Source of the DNA: Bolinopsis microptera
Lineage: Eukaryota; Ctenophora; Tentaculata; Lobata; Bolinopsidae
Length of the DNA stretch: 60,000 bases
Reading direction: 5' to 3'
Assembly (NCBI RefSeq): GCF_026151205.1
Contig: NC_087073.1
Span: 4,983,001-5,043,000 of the forward strand
The notes below the pieces were generated by a model. The model saw only the letters and a program-made list of their open reading frames with translations. It made no database searches and was not told the origin of the DNA. Below are positions 49,306 to 59,518 of the stretch, one piece after another. Numbering within the stretch: the first letter of the stretch is position 1; every line of letters starts with the position of its first letter. The translations under genes were made by a program, and so were the position numbers.

Positions 49306-50218
49306 ATACATTCTTAACTTAGTTTATATAATATGTCATGATGTTATGTTTATAATGGGCAATATTCATAACAATTCAATCAATGTAACATTGAATCACT
49401 ATAAATGTAAATGCTGTAATTTGAGCTGTTTATTATGTTAGTTTATATTTTATAACCGGTTTATTATGTTTGAGTCACTTCCGCGTTGGCTGCCTTAATT
49501 GTACAATGTATCTTATTTGGCTAGCTCTTGTTTTATCAGTCATTAACTTTACCTTTCCTATAAATTGAAAACTTCTAGTTATCAAGAAATCAATCCAAAT
49601 CAATCCAGTTTGAAATTTTATTAGACATAATATTTATATCGTGAGACTTAGATTGAGTACGATAATCTTAAGACCTTGTAGATTCAGTAACTAAATTAAA
49701 CGAAGACGGGCGATCGCCGATCAGTTTGATCATTGTTTTAGTCGCACTACTAGAAAGTGACATTGTTGTATTACATTTGCATCTGTAGGACATCATACTA
49801 GAAACCCAAGTGTGATCAGTGACACTGCTACAAACAGAACTGCAGTTCTATAATACCGCTAATACTAACTTTGGTTTATTAATTCACTCTCCTCACTCCT
49901 GGAGACCTGGATATTGTTGTCTGACTTGTGTAATGCACATAACAAAAATTTACTACACTCTAAGTTCATATCCGCCTATGCTTTCGTTTTTCCGATTTTG
50001 ATAACATGTCACCAGCCCTTAAGACAGATTATCAACTCTCAATTTTAACCACTCTCAGAAGCTTACCGTCAAGTTGGCTCCTTACCATGAGAATCTTTGT
50101 TAATATAATATGTTATAATATGTTAATATATGTTTTTATTAATCTAGCATCAAAAAATAATGTATTAGCATAATATATTGGTTATATATTGTTGGTTAGC
50201 TGACATCTAAAGTTTTTA
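49306..50218. other. intergenic, upstream of the helicase pseudogene
   Basis: Very AT-rich, with TATA-like stretches near 50100-50200. No gene. Confidence 0.4.
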
Positions 50219-52362
50219 ATGTACACAAAATTAAGGGCGAATATGGATGATCTTGAACAGAAAGGAGAGGAGATATTTAATACCTACTGTTCTTCAAGTG
50301 ATAAAAGTCCAGTGATGCTACCAAGAGCACCAAAGCAGAAGTATCCTGATATTTTTCCAGAGGATGACCAACCAGGAAGTAATATTCAAAATCGCATAAT
50401 CCAACAAGCAAATTATGAAGCCGAAGTTGTTGTCTATAGGGTGCTGGAAAACGTGAATGAAAATATAATAGTACTTCACAATTTCGAATATACGCACCAC
50501 CTATACAGATTATGTGACAAAACTCATGAAAGAAAAGGATGTGATTTATGCAAGAAGAGAGCAAACGCTATACATGGTGAATGTGATTTCTTGATAGTAT
50601 GTGGGAATAGTTTTGTCATAATTGAAGTTTAAAATGTGTCTCCAAACAACAGTCCTGAAGTCAATCAGGAAGGAAGATTAAGTGGTTCTTTCCGTAACTC
50701 CCTTGAACAGAGACACAAAATTGAGAAACTGATAAAGGCTATCGACAAAGACGCCAATGTTCAGCAATTCACTGCTTTTCCTTCTTGTAGCAATATATAT
50801 AAAGAACACTTCCACGCCACTGATGCTGAAATCGAGACTATGATATTCAAAGAAATCCTTGCTGATAATGACACTTTTAGTGCTTGGTGGAAGGAAAATG
50901 TAAGTTCCCCCGCTGAGACTAGAGGCAGGCCACTAAAATGCCATTTCAAAACTAGAAATGTATTACTTGCTATATGGGCTTCGGAGATCCAAGGAAAGAA
51001 AAAATCGGACGTGAACACACTGAAGTGTAGTTTAGCAGCAACAATTCATGACATTGATAAAGGGCTCAAAAGGGGGAAAATCACCTTCCTCTCTAGGAGA
51101 CTTGATCAGAACCCTGGAGTTATTGAAGCTCCTCCTGTTATAAAAAAGTATTTGGAAGTTGAACATCTCAATGAACAGCAATATGATGCATTCATTTCAG
51201 CTGAGAAACTGTTGTGGATACATGGGCCTGCTGGGACAGGTAAAACTATTATCGTGTGTGGAAAAATGATACAATTAGTGGCACAATCTGCTGAGGACTG
51301 CAAAGCTGTAGTATTTAAGTTCAGTGGGGCAGGAAATAACTCACAGCTTTATCAAACTGCTTTAGTGGAATTACAGAAGGACAATGTAGAAATGAGGTAT
51401 GACTATGAAGTTATACAAGCAGAACGAACACAACCAGCACCATCAAAGATTTCCTATACAATATTAAAGAAAATAAAGGACAACAAAGTGATCGTTATAG
51501 AGATAATAGGGATGGTTCGTTTGAAATGGTTAACAGACATACTAAGTAGACTTAAAGAGCTAAAATCTAACAAATGTCATTTCTTCCTGGACGATGTTCA
51601 AAGTGTTCTGGGATTTAATACCTGCGATGTATCAACTGAGTTTATGAGCGCTGTGGTAGATTTATCCAGAGATAAGTTTTCCATTTGGCTATCCTGTGAC
51701 ATTGCAAAAAGTTGGAACTATCTTCAACCAGAAAATGTTTCTGATTCAGCCAATCTTCTTACTCAGCAGCCCCTGAATCAGCAAATATATCTTACTATGA
51801 ATCTAAGAAATACTCGTAATTTATCACATATCCTATCAGTAATCAGGAATGAATATATTGAAGTAAAATCAGAAAATCGTGAGATTCTCAATGTCCTGCT
51901 ACCTATACAAACTTATGGTCATTACATCCATGGACCAAAAACTGTCATTCATATTTTGAAAGAATATATAATAGCTATGATAACATAGTCGATATCTTTA
52001 GTAGAGAGTTAGCTAAATTAGATTCATGTTTGGATATTGGTATCGTGCATAGATATCTTAGTAGTAAATTAGAACAAGGAATAAGAAGTGCTATAGAACG
52101 ACTGTCTTCCAACAGTAATATTGTCATGTGTGAGTGTGAGTGTAGCTATTCAGCTGAATGGCCAGTGGTCATAGTTTTATACAAATTACGGAGATATGAT
52201 GGCGAGAAGGACTTGACAGGATTATATTCAGCAATAGCAAGGGCACGTGTTTACTGCTCAATCATTTTGTACCTGGATAATGATATGAAATGGGAAGATC
52301 TTGTGCACACAAATACATTGTCCCAGAAACTGAGGAATTTGGCTAAAATCAGCATCACATGA
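50219..52362 (+). pseudogene. intronless NERD nuclease / superfamily 1 helicase gene, disabled by one nonsense codon and one frameshift
   Basis: The first segment, 50219-50632, encodes 137 residues. An N-terminal piece is followed by a PD-(D/E)xK-type nuclease core: Glu in YEAEVVVYRVLE, Asp in GECDFLIV, then IIEV. TAA follows at 50630-50632, in the codon where the motif Lys is expected. The same frame reopens at once (NVSPNNSPEV) and runs to 51988 with a Walker A (IHGPAGTGKT) and a Walker B-like HFFLDDVQ. The helicase C-terminal part continues at about 51965-52362 in another frame (YDNIVDIFSRELAKLD, then EWPVVIVLYKL and LYSAIARARVYCSIILYL, matching late UvrD-family motifs). Full length would be about 710 residues. 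No introns are seen, although nearby genes are split, so retroposition or transfer is possible. A start at 50243 (MDDLEQKGEE) is an alternative. Such nuclease-helicase fusions act on nucleic acids; the role in animals is unclear. Confidence 0.8.
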
Positions 52363-52900
52363 TAATCCTAAACTAAAGTATATGAATGAGAAAATGTACA
52401 TTTCTTATATTTAATAATTTCGGTTTGTTCATAATATAAAGCACGGTATTTTTAATGTTCTAAGTTCCTAATACTCGCCAAAGATGGTTCCTCTATAGTC
52501 AGTCGTAGGAGAAGAGAAAGCTTAACAACAAATTAGGGTTGCTGCATTTTGTTTTAATTTTAGTAGGTCCTAGTATTTATCCCTATTGTCTTGAAGTTTT
52601 AACAGAACTCTCCTTAAATTATTTTAATGCAGTCATTCAGATAAGTTTTATACCAGGACACTTCAACAAAGTTCAACCAGGGCAATTACTCTGCCCACAA
52701 TAAGGGGCCATAATTGTTTCAATTATGTAACTGTATAGAATTATTATTATTATTACCTAACTTGCTAGTCTCTTATCTTGCTTGCTATCTTGCTTGCTTC
52801 TCTCTGTGTCAAGTTCATAATTTCTTTTATGCCCACCATTTATCTGTGATAGAGGGTTGTTATTAAACGATAAAGAAGAACCCCAAAAGATACTAGCACT
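52363..52900. other. 3' flank of the helicase pseudogene
   Basis: AT-rich, with no poly(A) tail or clear target duplication. A short ATT repeat lies near 52740-52755. Confidence 0.4.
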
Positions 52901-52904
52901 GAGT

Positions 52905-54112
52905 AACAGTTACATACATGTTACATGGTAAGGTCTCCTCCTAGTCGTTGGAGTGGCCTGCATCACACACATCGCGTTGGCGGCGTAACATATGTCTCCA
53001 CTGTACTCGGTTGGTAGCCAAAGCTTCTGTCGTGTTGTTGTCGATGTTTTCAACACCTGTAAACTTAGCAGCATCTTCGAGTACGCAGGACTTCCAGTTC
53101 TTACGGGGTCTGCCCCTTGACCTCTTTCCATAATTTGGCTTCCAGTTCAACAGAAACCTTGGTAGTCTGGCATTCTAACTTCATGTCCATACCAACGTAA
53201 CCTGGCAGCACTGATGAAAGTCTCGACTGACTTGATGCCAGCCCTCCTAAGAACTTCTTCGTTGGTCACATGAAAGAACCATTTAATCCTAAGGATCCTT
53301 CTCAAGGAGGTTTGATGGAAAACCTCGAAGCGTTTCATCTGCTTTTTGGTGGTGTTCCAGACTTCAGCTCCATACAACAAGATGGTGAGGACAGCAGCCC
53401 TATAGATCCTGATCTTGGTTGGAGTCTTTATAGTTCTGCTATTCCAAATGTTCCAGAGCTGATGAAAGGCGCCATTAGCCTTCTGGATACGGACATCCAG
53501 GTCTCTGTTGATTGTCCCATCCCCACTGATAGTTGCACCCAGGTAGACAAAGTTGCTAACCTGCTCGACGGGTTCACCCTCAACCGACAGCTCAATACAA
53601 TCATCCTTGATGAAAGGTCGCTGGGAGGCGCACTTGCTTACAGCCATGCATTGGGTCTTCTTTGCATTTATTCTGAGCCCAGCGTAGGAGCTGTAATGAA
53701 CTAATAGATCAGTTGACTCCTGTAGGCCTTCCCCTGAGTTGTCCATAATAGCCATGTCATCAGCATAATCGGTGTCCAAAATGACCTTTTCCTCGACCGT
53801 CTTCGTCTCTTTCTGCAGCACTGCGCCTTGACTGATGATCTTGTTGGTCTCAGCCAGAAATGCAGAAAAGTTTAGGCAGAAATTAAAGACAGGAGGTGCT
53901 TGAATGTCGCCCTGACCTGTGCCTGAGTTAACATCAAACCAGTCTGTCAGCTCCCCATTAACCCTCACGGCACTCATGGTACCCCCAAAATATGACTGAA
54001 ATATTCTGACATATTTTTCAGGCAGCCCATAGTGTCTCATACTGCACCAAATAAAGTCCCTTCTGATAGAATCGAACGCTGCCTTGAAATAGACAAAATT
54101 AATGTAAAGAGT
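52905..54112 (-). mobile_element. truncated, frameshifted non-LTR retrotransposon (reverse transcriptase 3' part)
   Basis: The minus strand reads from about 54112. Motif A region is NFVYFKAAFDSIRRDF. Then come MRHYGLPEKYV, a thumb-side NSGTGQGDIQAPPVFNF, the active-site block DTDYADDMAI, GLRINAKKTQCM, FVYLGATISGDG, LLYGAEVWNT, and the late-domain pair LRRILRIKWFFHV and ARLRWYGHEVRMPD. The frame breaks near 53150; the conserved tail (NYGKRSRGRPRKNW) continues in another frame to about 52910. The 5' half, including the endonuclease, is missing. In motif A the usual Asp of VDF is Tyr, so this copy is dead. It belongs to the broad RTE/L2/CR1-like group with C-terminal RLRWYGH and GRPRKNW motifs. 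The exact clade is not fixed. Confidence 0.8.
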
Positions 54113-54148
54113 AACAGTAAAACGAATAAATACTAGACAATTAGTTAC

Positions 54149-54230
54149 AGGGCGGCGCTCAGCCTGTCATTCCGCCGAATCCCTATTCCGCCGATTCTCT
54201 ATTCTCTATTCTATGTTTATGAACATAATA
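54149..54230 (+). repeat. dispersed repeat family 3, copy 2
   Basis: GGCGGCGCTCAGCCTGTCAT, then a tandem TATTCCGCCGAT-like stretch, ending TTTATGAACA as in the copy at 18474. A diverged third copy is at 55240-55290. Confidence 0.55.
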
Positions 54231-54366
54231 ATATAAAAGCCTGGGGTCTAGTAGCCTTTAGTCCCCAGGTAATTAGTTTGGTTAATAGTTAAATAGTATT
54301 TAATAGTTTCAATTTCTGGATTGACATTCACCTAACCATGTGCCTTTGCGTACTGCAAGTATGATT

Positions 54367-54440
54367 AACAGGTGATACTCGTATAATATCTGTTCCAACA
54401 GTCCAACTCGGCGCGTCCTGGTAGGTTGTAAACCTACAAC
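54367..54440 (+). repeat. dispersed repeat family 2, copy 2
   Basis: GGTGATACTCGTATAATATC, GTCCAACTCGGCGCG and GTAGGTTGTAAACCTAC, as at 32524-32630 but without the internal insertions. Confidence 0.6.
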
Positions 54441-55950
54441 AAGTACGAGGGCTCTGGTTAATGGTTATAGCAAGCTAGGCCAGCGTGCTCTTAAGTTTAT
54501 TGCACACGTGACGCATTCCAGCTTCAGATAACAATTCAGCCAATCAGAGTACATGAATTTGCAAAATTAAAGTTGCGAGCTTTCATTTGGCCCAAAATGA
54601 GACTTTTCGCAATAGCTCAAAATCTACATTGTACATAATTTCACATTTCCCCCTGGAGGGGAAGTTATTTTTAGGAAGCGAACATTTTGCAAAAAAACCA
54701 GAATTAGAAGTCTCCCTCTTTTTTACTTTTATTTCGGAGATATAATAATAATATATGATATATGCCCGACCCAGTCAGTAAGGTTTCTTGGGATATCGAC
54801 TTAATATTTAACGCTGAATCTGAATCACCCTGCATGGCGGGTTTGGAGTTGGCTTAATTAAATAAATGTTTCCATGATGAGTTTGAGAAAATCATCGCTG
54901 TGCTGAACTAGACTGTCCTTACTGGGCGGCGCACTACTGGGCCGCACCGCGCATCAAATAATTCTTCTCTCAACCACAATTCTTCCGTAAATCGGCGAGA
55001 TGCACCACTGGTTGCTCTAACTAAAGCCCTCTCGCTTGCAGTACGCGTAGACACATGGCTATGTGAACACCACTGGGCCTCGCCGAGCTAGAAATGAGAA
55101 AAGATTGACATCGTGAATTAAGGCGACGCTCAGCTTGACGGATGTTACTCGTCTAAATTTCTTCGAAGTAGCGCGCGCCGCTTTCTTCTCGAAATGCCCG
55201 ACGGCACGAGCTACGAAGTAGCGCGCGCCGGGCCAGATCATTAACAATGGTCAACGCTCAGCCTGTCATGATCCGCCTAATCTCTATTTTATGATTTCGA
55301 GTAACATGGGGAGGGGGTTATTCTGTATTCCGAATATTCGTCCGATCGAAAATACATCGAGTCAAATCGCGGTTTCAACTGTCGGTGGCCTTTTTACATT
55401 TTATAACAATCTCGAAGATCGACTGTGGAGTGATTTATTACTTGCTCTAACCACAGCCCTCTCGCTTGCAGTAGCGCGCGACCACCGAAACAAGCGCGTC
55501 ACGCAGTACGCGTATACGTTTGACGTTACACATGGCTATGTGAAATTTAGCACGCTCGTGCGAGAAGCATTATTGAATGTGCGGGGCCCAGTAACAAGCT
55601 TTTGTTTATGCCTAACCATGGGCTTTCGCGCCACTGTAAAGGGAGTAATAGACGCGCGCACAACACCCTCAGCCAACAGCCAACAGCGCAACAGCAAATA
55701 GACACAACACACCGCCAGTCATCAAAGGACGGGCGAATATGTAAATGCAAGATTTACACAAATCAGAATCAATCAGGGATAATATTCTTCATTGAATTTA
55801 ACATCAGCTGTCGTGAGGAGTACATAGACAGCGCGCGCGCTCAACAGTGCAAATGCCAACCACTGACCTCAAGCCGCTTAAGTCGTTATAGAAGCTCTTT
55901 AAATGAATCATATCCGCACAAAGTATCAATAACGTACGGTCGTTATCGCT
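54441..55950. other. intergenic with repeats; no recognised gene
   Basis: A short family 1 match lies at 54800-54845. CG-rich GCGCGCGCC blocks lie near 55171-55180, 55222-55230 and 55832-55840. A plus-strand frame at 55291-55701 (135 codons) has no domain or splice support. Confidence 0.35.
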
Positions 55951-55960
55951 AATAGCGACT

Positions 55961-56070
55961 ATGGCTCGCAATGGCTGTCTATGGAAGGCAATGGACGACT
56001 ATGAGCTACAATGGGTAGCTATGGTGTGCTATGGACGACTATGGATCGCTTTGGCTTACTATGGGTTATC
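55961..56070 (+). repeat. eleven decamers in strict 10-bp register (ATGGNNNNCT)
   Basis: Eleven consecutive 10-base blocks begin ATGG (nine exact, one ATGA, one TTGG), and many end in CT or CA. The middle four bases vary. The array ends 55 bases before a TATA box. Confidence 0.75.
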
Positions 56071-56124
56071 ACGAGGGCAAACGTCATGGATAAATTGGTG
56101 TAAAACGGGTCAGGTGACAAGGCC

Positions 56125-56740
56125 TATAAAAGAACGAGAACAAGACGCCGGAGTGCGTTTAGTTTGGTTTAGTGTCACCGATCATAGGGGTGCGCCTCAG
56201 TAACCTTGAACAGCCTTTGGATAGCCATGTACCCCGAGACACCAACCGGATAGCCACCCTTAACCCTTCATACTTCTATACTTATAGCATTCGTGCTACA
56301 CGTGAGATACCGCACAAGAGGTGTGGTATCGAGCAGGACTAGTAGTTAAACTTAAATGTGTTTTAGTAGCTTACTTTAGATCGATAGACTCTTGTCTGGA
56401 GATATTATGTATCTTGTCGTTATATTCCAACTACCTCTGAATCGTATCTATTTATTCATTCAAATATTGTATATATCCGTTTTAGCTTTAGTTTAGTTTA
56501 TTCAAGCGTATTCCTTGTTCCTACTCCCCACGGCTATGTTGAGCCTAGATTGTTATATACTGTGTATCGCACACTGAGCTGGGAATTGTGGCCTAAGAGT
56601 CATTGTGAACATATACAGTCCTGATTATTCATAAGTGCATAACTTCACACGTAGAGTTAGCCTCCAGTCGTAGGGACTCGAGGCCGTAAGCGTAGTCAGG
56701 GTGCAGGTGTGAAAGGGGCGGGCACGAACGCTACCTTACA
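56125..56740 (+). promoter_or_regulatory. TATA-box promoter, possibly the U3/R/U5 part of an LTR
   Basis: TATAAAAG at 56125-56132 is a strong TATA box, putting the start near 56155. No ORF follows for more than 1 kb. The sequence up to CTACCTTACA (56740), followed by TGGTCCCTCGATGATACC (56744-56761), has the look of an LTR end and a primer-binding site beginning TGG. No matching second LTR lies within the window and no gag/pol is visible, so the LTR reading is tentative. A plain cellular promoter remains possible. Confidence 0.35.
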
Positions 56741-57508
56741 GAATGGTCCCTCGATGATACCAGCTCAGGAGCGTAAGCTCACAGTTGTGGGAGAGGGGAG
56801 GAAGTGAATCACGCGCTTAGATTAAATAACTATTGTGGAAACGACAAGCGCGTCAGAAAAATAGAATTGGCTCAACCAAAATTTGAGTCAATTAAACGCT
56901 CTCAATAAGTCCTGTTCGGGGGTACTACAAAACGATCGCGTTCAGGAGGGTTGAGAGCACCATTCAATTAAAACCAGCGCAGGCCCTCCGTGGTTCTTTA
57001 ATGCCTAAATTGTTAACTAGGGATAATGTTAGCTTAGGATTATGTTAACTTAGCCTAAGAGTAACTTTAACCATGAGCACGGCAGTGTCAAAACAAGTTA
57101 AATAAGTCAGCCAGGGGAGCCAGAACGGCTATTTCGTTCGCTCCTCTAATAATATTAATAATATAAAAAAGAACACTCAGTCAGAGTGAATTTAAACTTA
57201 AAGATAATTTTACATTTTAACACGTTATTCCGACGAAAAGTTTTTTTTAACTACGTGAAACACGTGCCTAATCGTGGCACAATCATGTAATTATAATTTT
57301 GTCGATTCGAACCCTCGTCGCGGACCCAACTCAGCACGTGAGTACCAAACGCTGTTTTTGTTGCGGAAAAATTGCTGAATTGAGAATTTATTGGGGCACT
57401 CTTTTTGAAATGAAAGGAAGGGAAGGAACCGCGGGAAGATAGGAAAGCCATTCGGGAAGGAGCTAGAGGGATTAGCAACAAACAAATTGAATAGGGGGTG
57501 GGTGTGGA

Positions 57509-57574
57509 CAGGAATTAAACAAGAATTAAACAGGAATTAAACAGGAATTAAACAGGAATTAAACAGGAATTAAA
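57509..57574 (+). repeat. six tandem copies of an 11-base unit
   Basis: Unit CAGGAATTAAA, with one variant CAAGAATTAAA in second place. Confidence 0.8.
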
Positions 57575-57686
57575 AAACAAAAGCCGAATGAAAGTATGAA
57601 AATTAAAATCGTAAAATTTAACCGTGTTACAGTATCACGAAGTGGAAATAAAATCAGATATAATAACTTAAATGCTAATAAAAATT

Positions 57687-58283
57687 TCACCAAAAAGGCA
57701 TAGCGTTGTTACCAGGGGGAGGAGTCGCTAAAGTTCCGTTACGGAAAACTACTGGAGAAACACTGGGATAGGTAAAAACGGTAGTACCAGTGTTCACGTT
57801 ATTACCAATGTTAGCAGGCGGTCGGTTCAACCGATTCAGAGAACGTAGGCGGCGACGAACTTTCTCCCGAATGCATTCCACGTCCACCATACGAGGGTTA
57901 ATACATTCGAGTTGATTGAGTAAGAATAAACAGAATGAGTCTGATAAAATGCGGCCTTTGCAATGTGTGTCGACAAGATGATAAAACGTTTTAGTGAAAG
58001 GAGAGTCGGGCTGTAGTCTTTTAGGCAATTGACTAGACGGAAATCGGGGTTTACGTTTCCGGGGTATAGGGGTAGAAGTAGAGGGGGAGGAACCAGTCTG
58101 AGTACTTTGTGAGTTCGTCGCCGACGTGGGGAAGATGTGACTTGTTAGATCAAATAGGAGGGTAGAAACATCAGGGGACAGAGGCGGAGGGGTACCAGTA
58201 CCACAGGAGGGCGGTGGGGCACCAGGTCCGGTTTGTTGAGTCATATCACTTGTAAATAGAGGAGTATTCCGATTCGTAGCCAT
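57687..58283 (-). CDS. unrecognised ORF, 198 residues, proline-rich then helical
   Basis: The ATG at 58283 sits in an ideal context (ACCATGG). Residues 1-90 are rich in Pro, Ser, Thr and Gly, with a basic IPRKRKPRF that could be a nuclear signal. About 95-150 look helical and basic (FYHLVDTHCKGRILSDSFC, then CIREKVRRRLRSLNRLN). The tail is Asn/Gly/Pro-rich and ends MPFW. There is no membrane segment. It faces away from the plus-strand ORF at 58586, with 302 bases between the two starts, so a shared promoter is possible. It is not recognised. It may be part of a mobile element with the two ORFs to its right. Confidence 0.5.
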   Translation of the reverse strand: MATNRNTPLFTSDMTQQTGPGAPPPSCGTGTPPPLSPDVSTLLFDLTSHIFPTSATNSQSTQTGSSPSTSTPIPRKRKPRFPSSQLPKRLQPDSPFTKTFYHLVDTHCKGRILSDSFCLFLLNQLECINPRMVDVECIREKVRRRLRSLNRLNRPPANIGNNVNTGTTVFTYPSVSPVVFRNGTLATPPPGNNAMPFW

Positions 58284-58585
58284 GGTAAGGTTGAATTGCG
58301 CCAAAAGAACGTCATTAGTACTGAGGTAATTAGAGTAGGGTCAAGAGGAGTGAAAAATCGATCTCCCACAACTTTCATACTTTACACAAATTAGTAAGTA
58401 ATAAGCTATGGTCGTCGACGGAAAACAAAATATATCAAAACCGAGTAAACGCAAAATTTACAGTATTAGTAAGGCTCATAGTAGTTAAGACAAAATTCAA
58501 AAGTCTGCAAATTTTTAGTATAACCAATAACTAAAGATTATAAAGCACAAGTCACTCACGAACTACGCCCTTAGTGATAGTCAAA

Positions 58586-58996
58586 ATGACGAGCAGTGAA
58601 AGAGCTAGAAGTAGTCGAGTACAAAGTCCAAACCGCCAAAAACCGTCAAGTTCATCAACTCGTTCTAAGGCAGCGGAAGAAAATGAAATTCAGGTACAGC
58701 AACTCAAAAGTGAGTATTGCAAACAAGTTGTAATGGGCCATCAAAACAAAATCCTGAAGAACCAACTAAAGAGGCTAGTAAAGTCGAAGCGGAAACTGAT
58801 CTCAGCAAACAGTAGGATGGCAGCAAACCTGTTGGAAAACTCGATAGCCCATGACCTGGCAGCGTTGGGAGTAAGAGGACCTGGAGCAACAAGTGACTGT
58901 GCTAGGAGGATTGCGAGAAAAGCTTTTCGAGCGATGGAGTCGCTGGTGGATTGCCATTTGAGAGCGGTGGAGGACCTAGTGTGTGTTTCAAGTTAG
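58586..58996 (+). CDS. unrecognised ORF, 136 residues, basic coiled-coil-like
   Basis: The start is the ATG at 58586 (MTSSERARSS). The first 35 residues are Ser/Arg/Lys-rich. About 36-85 are a long charged helix (EENEIQVQQLKSEYCKQVV, then KNQLKRLVKSKRKLISANSR). The C-terminal third has a compact helical look (ARRIARKAFRAMESLVDCH). The basic N-terminus plus helices would suit a nucleic-acid-binding or oligomerising protein; this is inference. It is paired divergently with the ORF at 57687-58283. Confidence 0.5.
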   Translation: MTSSERARSSRVQSPNRQKPSSSSTRSKAAEENEIQVQQLKSEYCKQVVMGHQNKILKNQLKRLVKSKRKLISANSRMAANLLENSIAHDLAALGVRGPGATSDCARRIARKAFRAMESLVDCHLRAVEDLVCVSS

Positions 58997-59518
58997 GAAC
59001 CTGAATTCATGGATTCATTTCTGGACTTAAGACTGAAAAGAAAATTGTGACAGTAGAAATGTAAATAACTCACTGTACTTTAAGTTAAACTTAAGCTAGC
59101 AATAGTATCAGTAAAGTTTAAAGAATATAGTCGGAGAACAGACCTAAAATGAGTGTTTTCAAAATGTTAGTAATGCGAAGTTGCATTAGACTTTTCAAGT
59201 TGCACGAGACTTTTCAAAATAGTGTTTAGTCACCCTATGTTTTAGTTGAAATTGACTCTGTTCATTACTCACTTACATTATGTGTTAGCACTTTTTGTGG
59301 TTACTGCAAACAAAACCAAAAGAATTATAGAGCAAAGTTATGTCATTCCTCATTTTATTATTGTGGGCCCCTTGATTGAACACCAACCATTGAATAATTG
59401 TGTCAGTACCTAACCTGTATATTCTTTGAACCATTAGTATTACTCACTGCTAGAAGTGACCATAAATAATTAAGGTAAATAACTTCGACTTCATATTAAT
59501 CTATTTTTTTCAGCAATC
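58997..59518. other. non-coding, ends in a strong splice acceptor
   Basis: CTATTTTTTTCAG ends at 59513, five bases before an ATG. This suggests the ORF at 59519 is in a spliced transcript whose leader lies upstream. Confidence 0.45.

Noticed and set aside
53270-53704. Plus-strand 144-codon frame
   Set aside because: Antisense shadow of the reverse transcriptase remnant.
55291-55701. 135-codon plus-strand ORF
   Set aside because: No recognisable domain, no splice support, and it lies in repeat-derived sequence.
57290-57350. tRNA-like segment on the minus strand (GGGTTCGAATC)
   Set aside because: Only a B-box-like motif; no matching acceptor or anticodon stems could be drawn.
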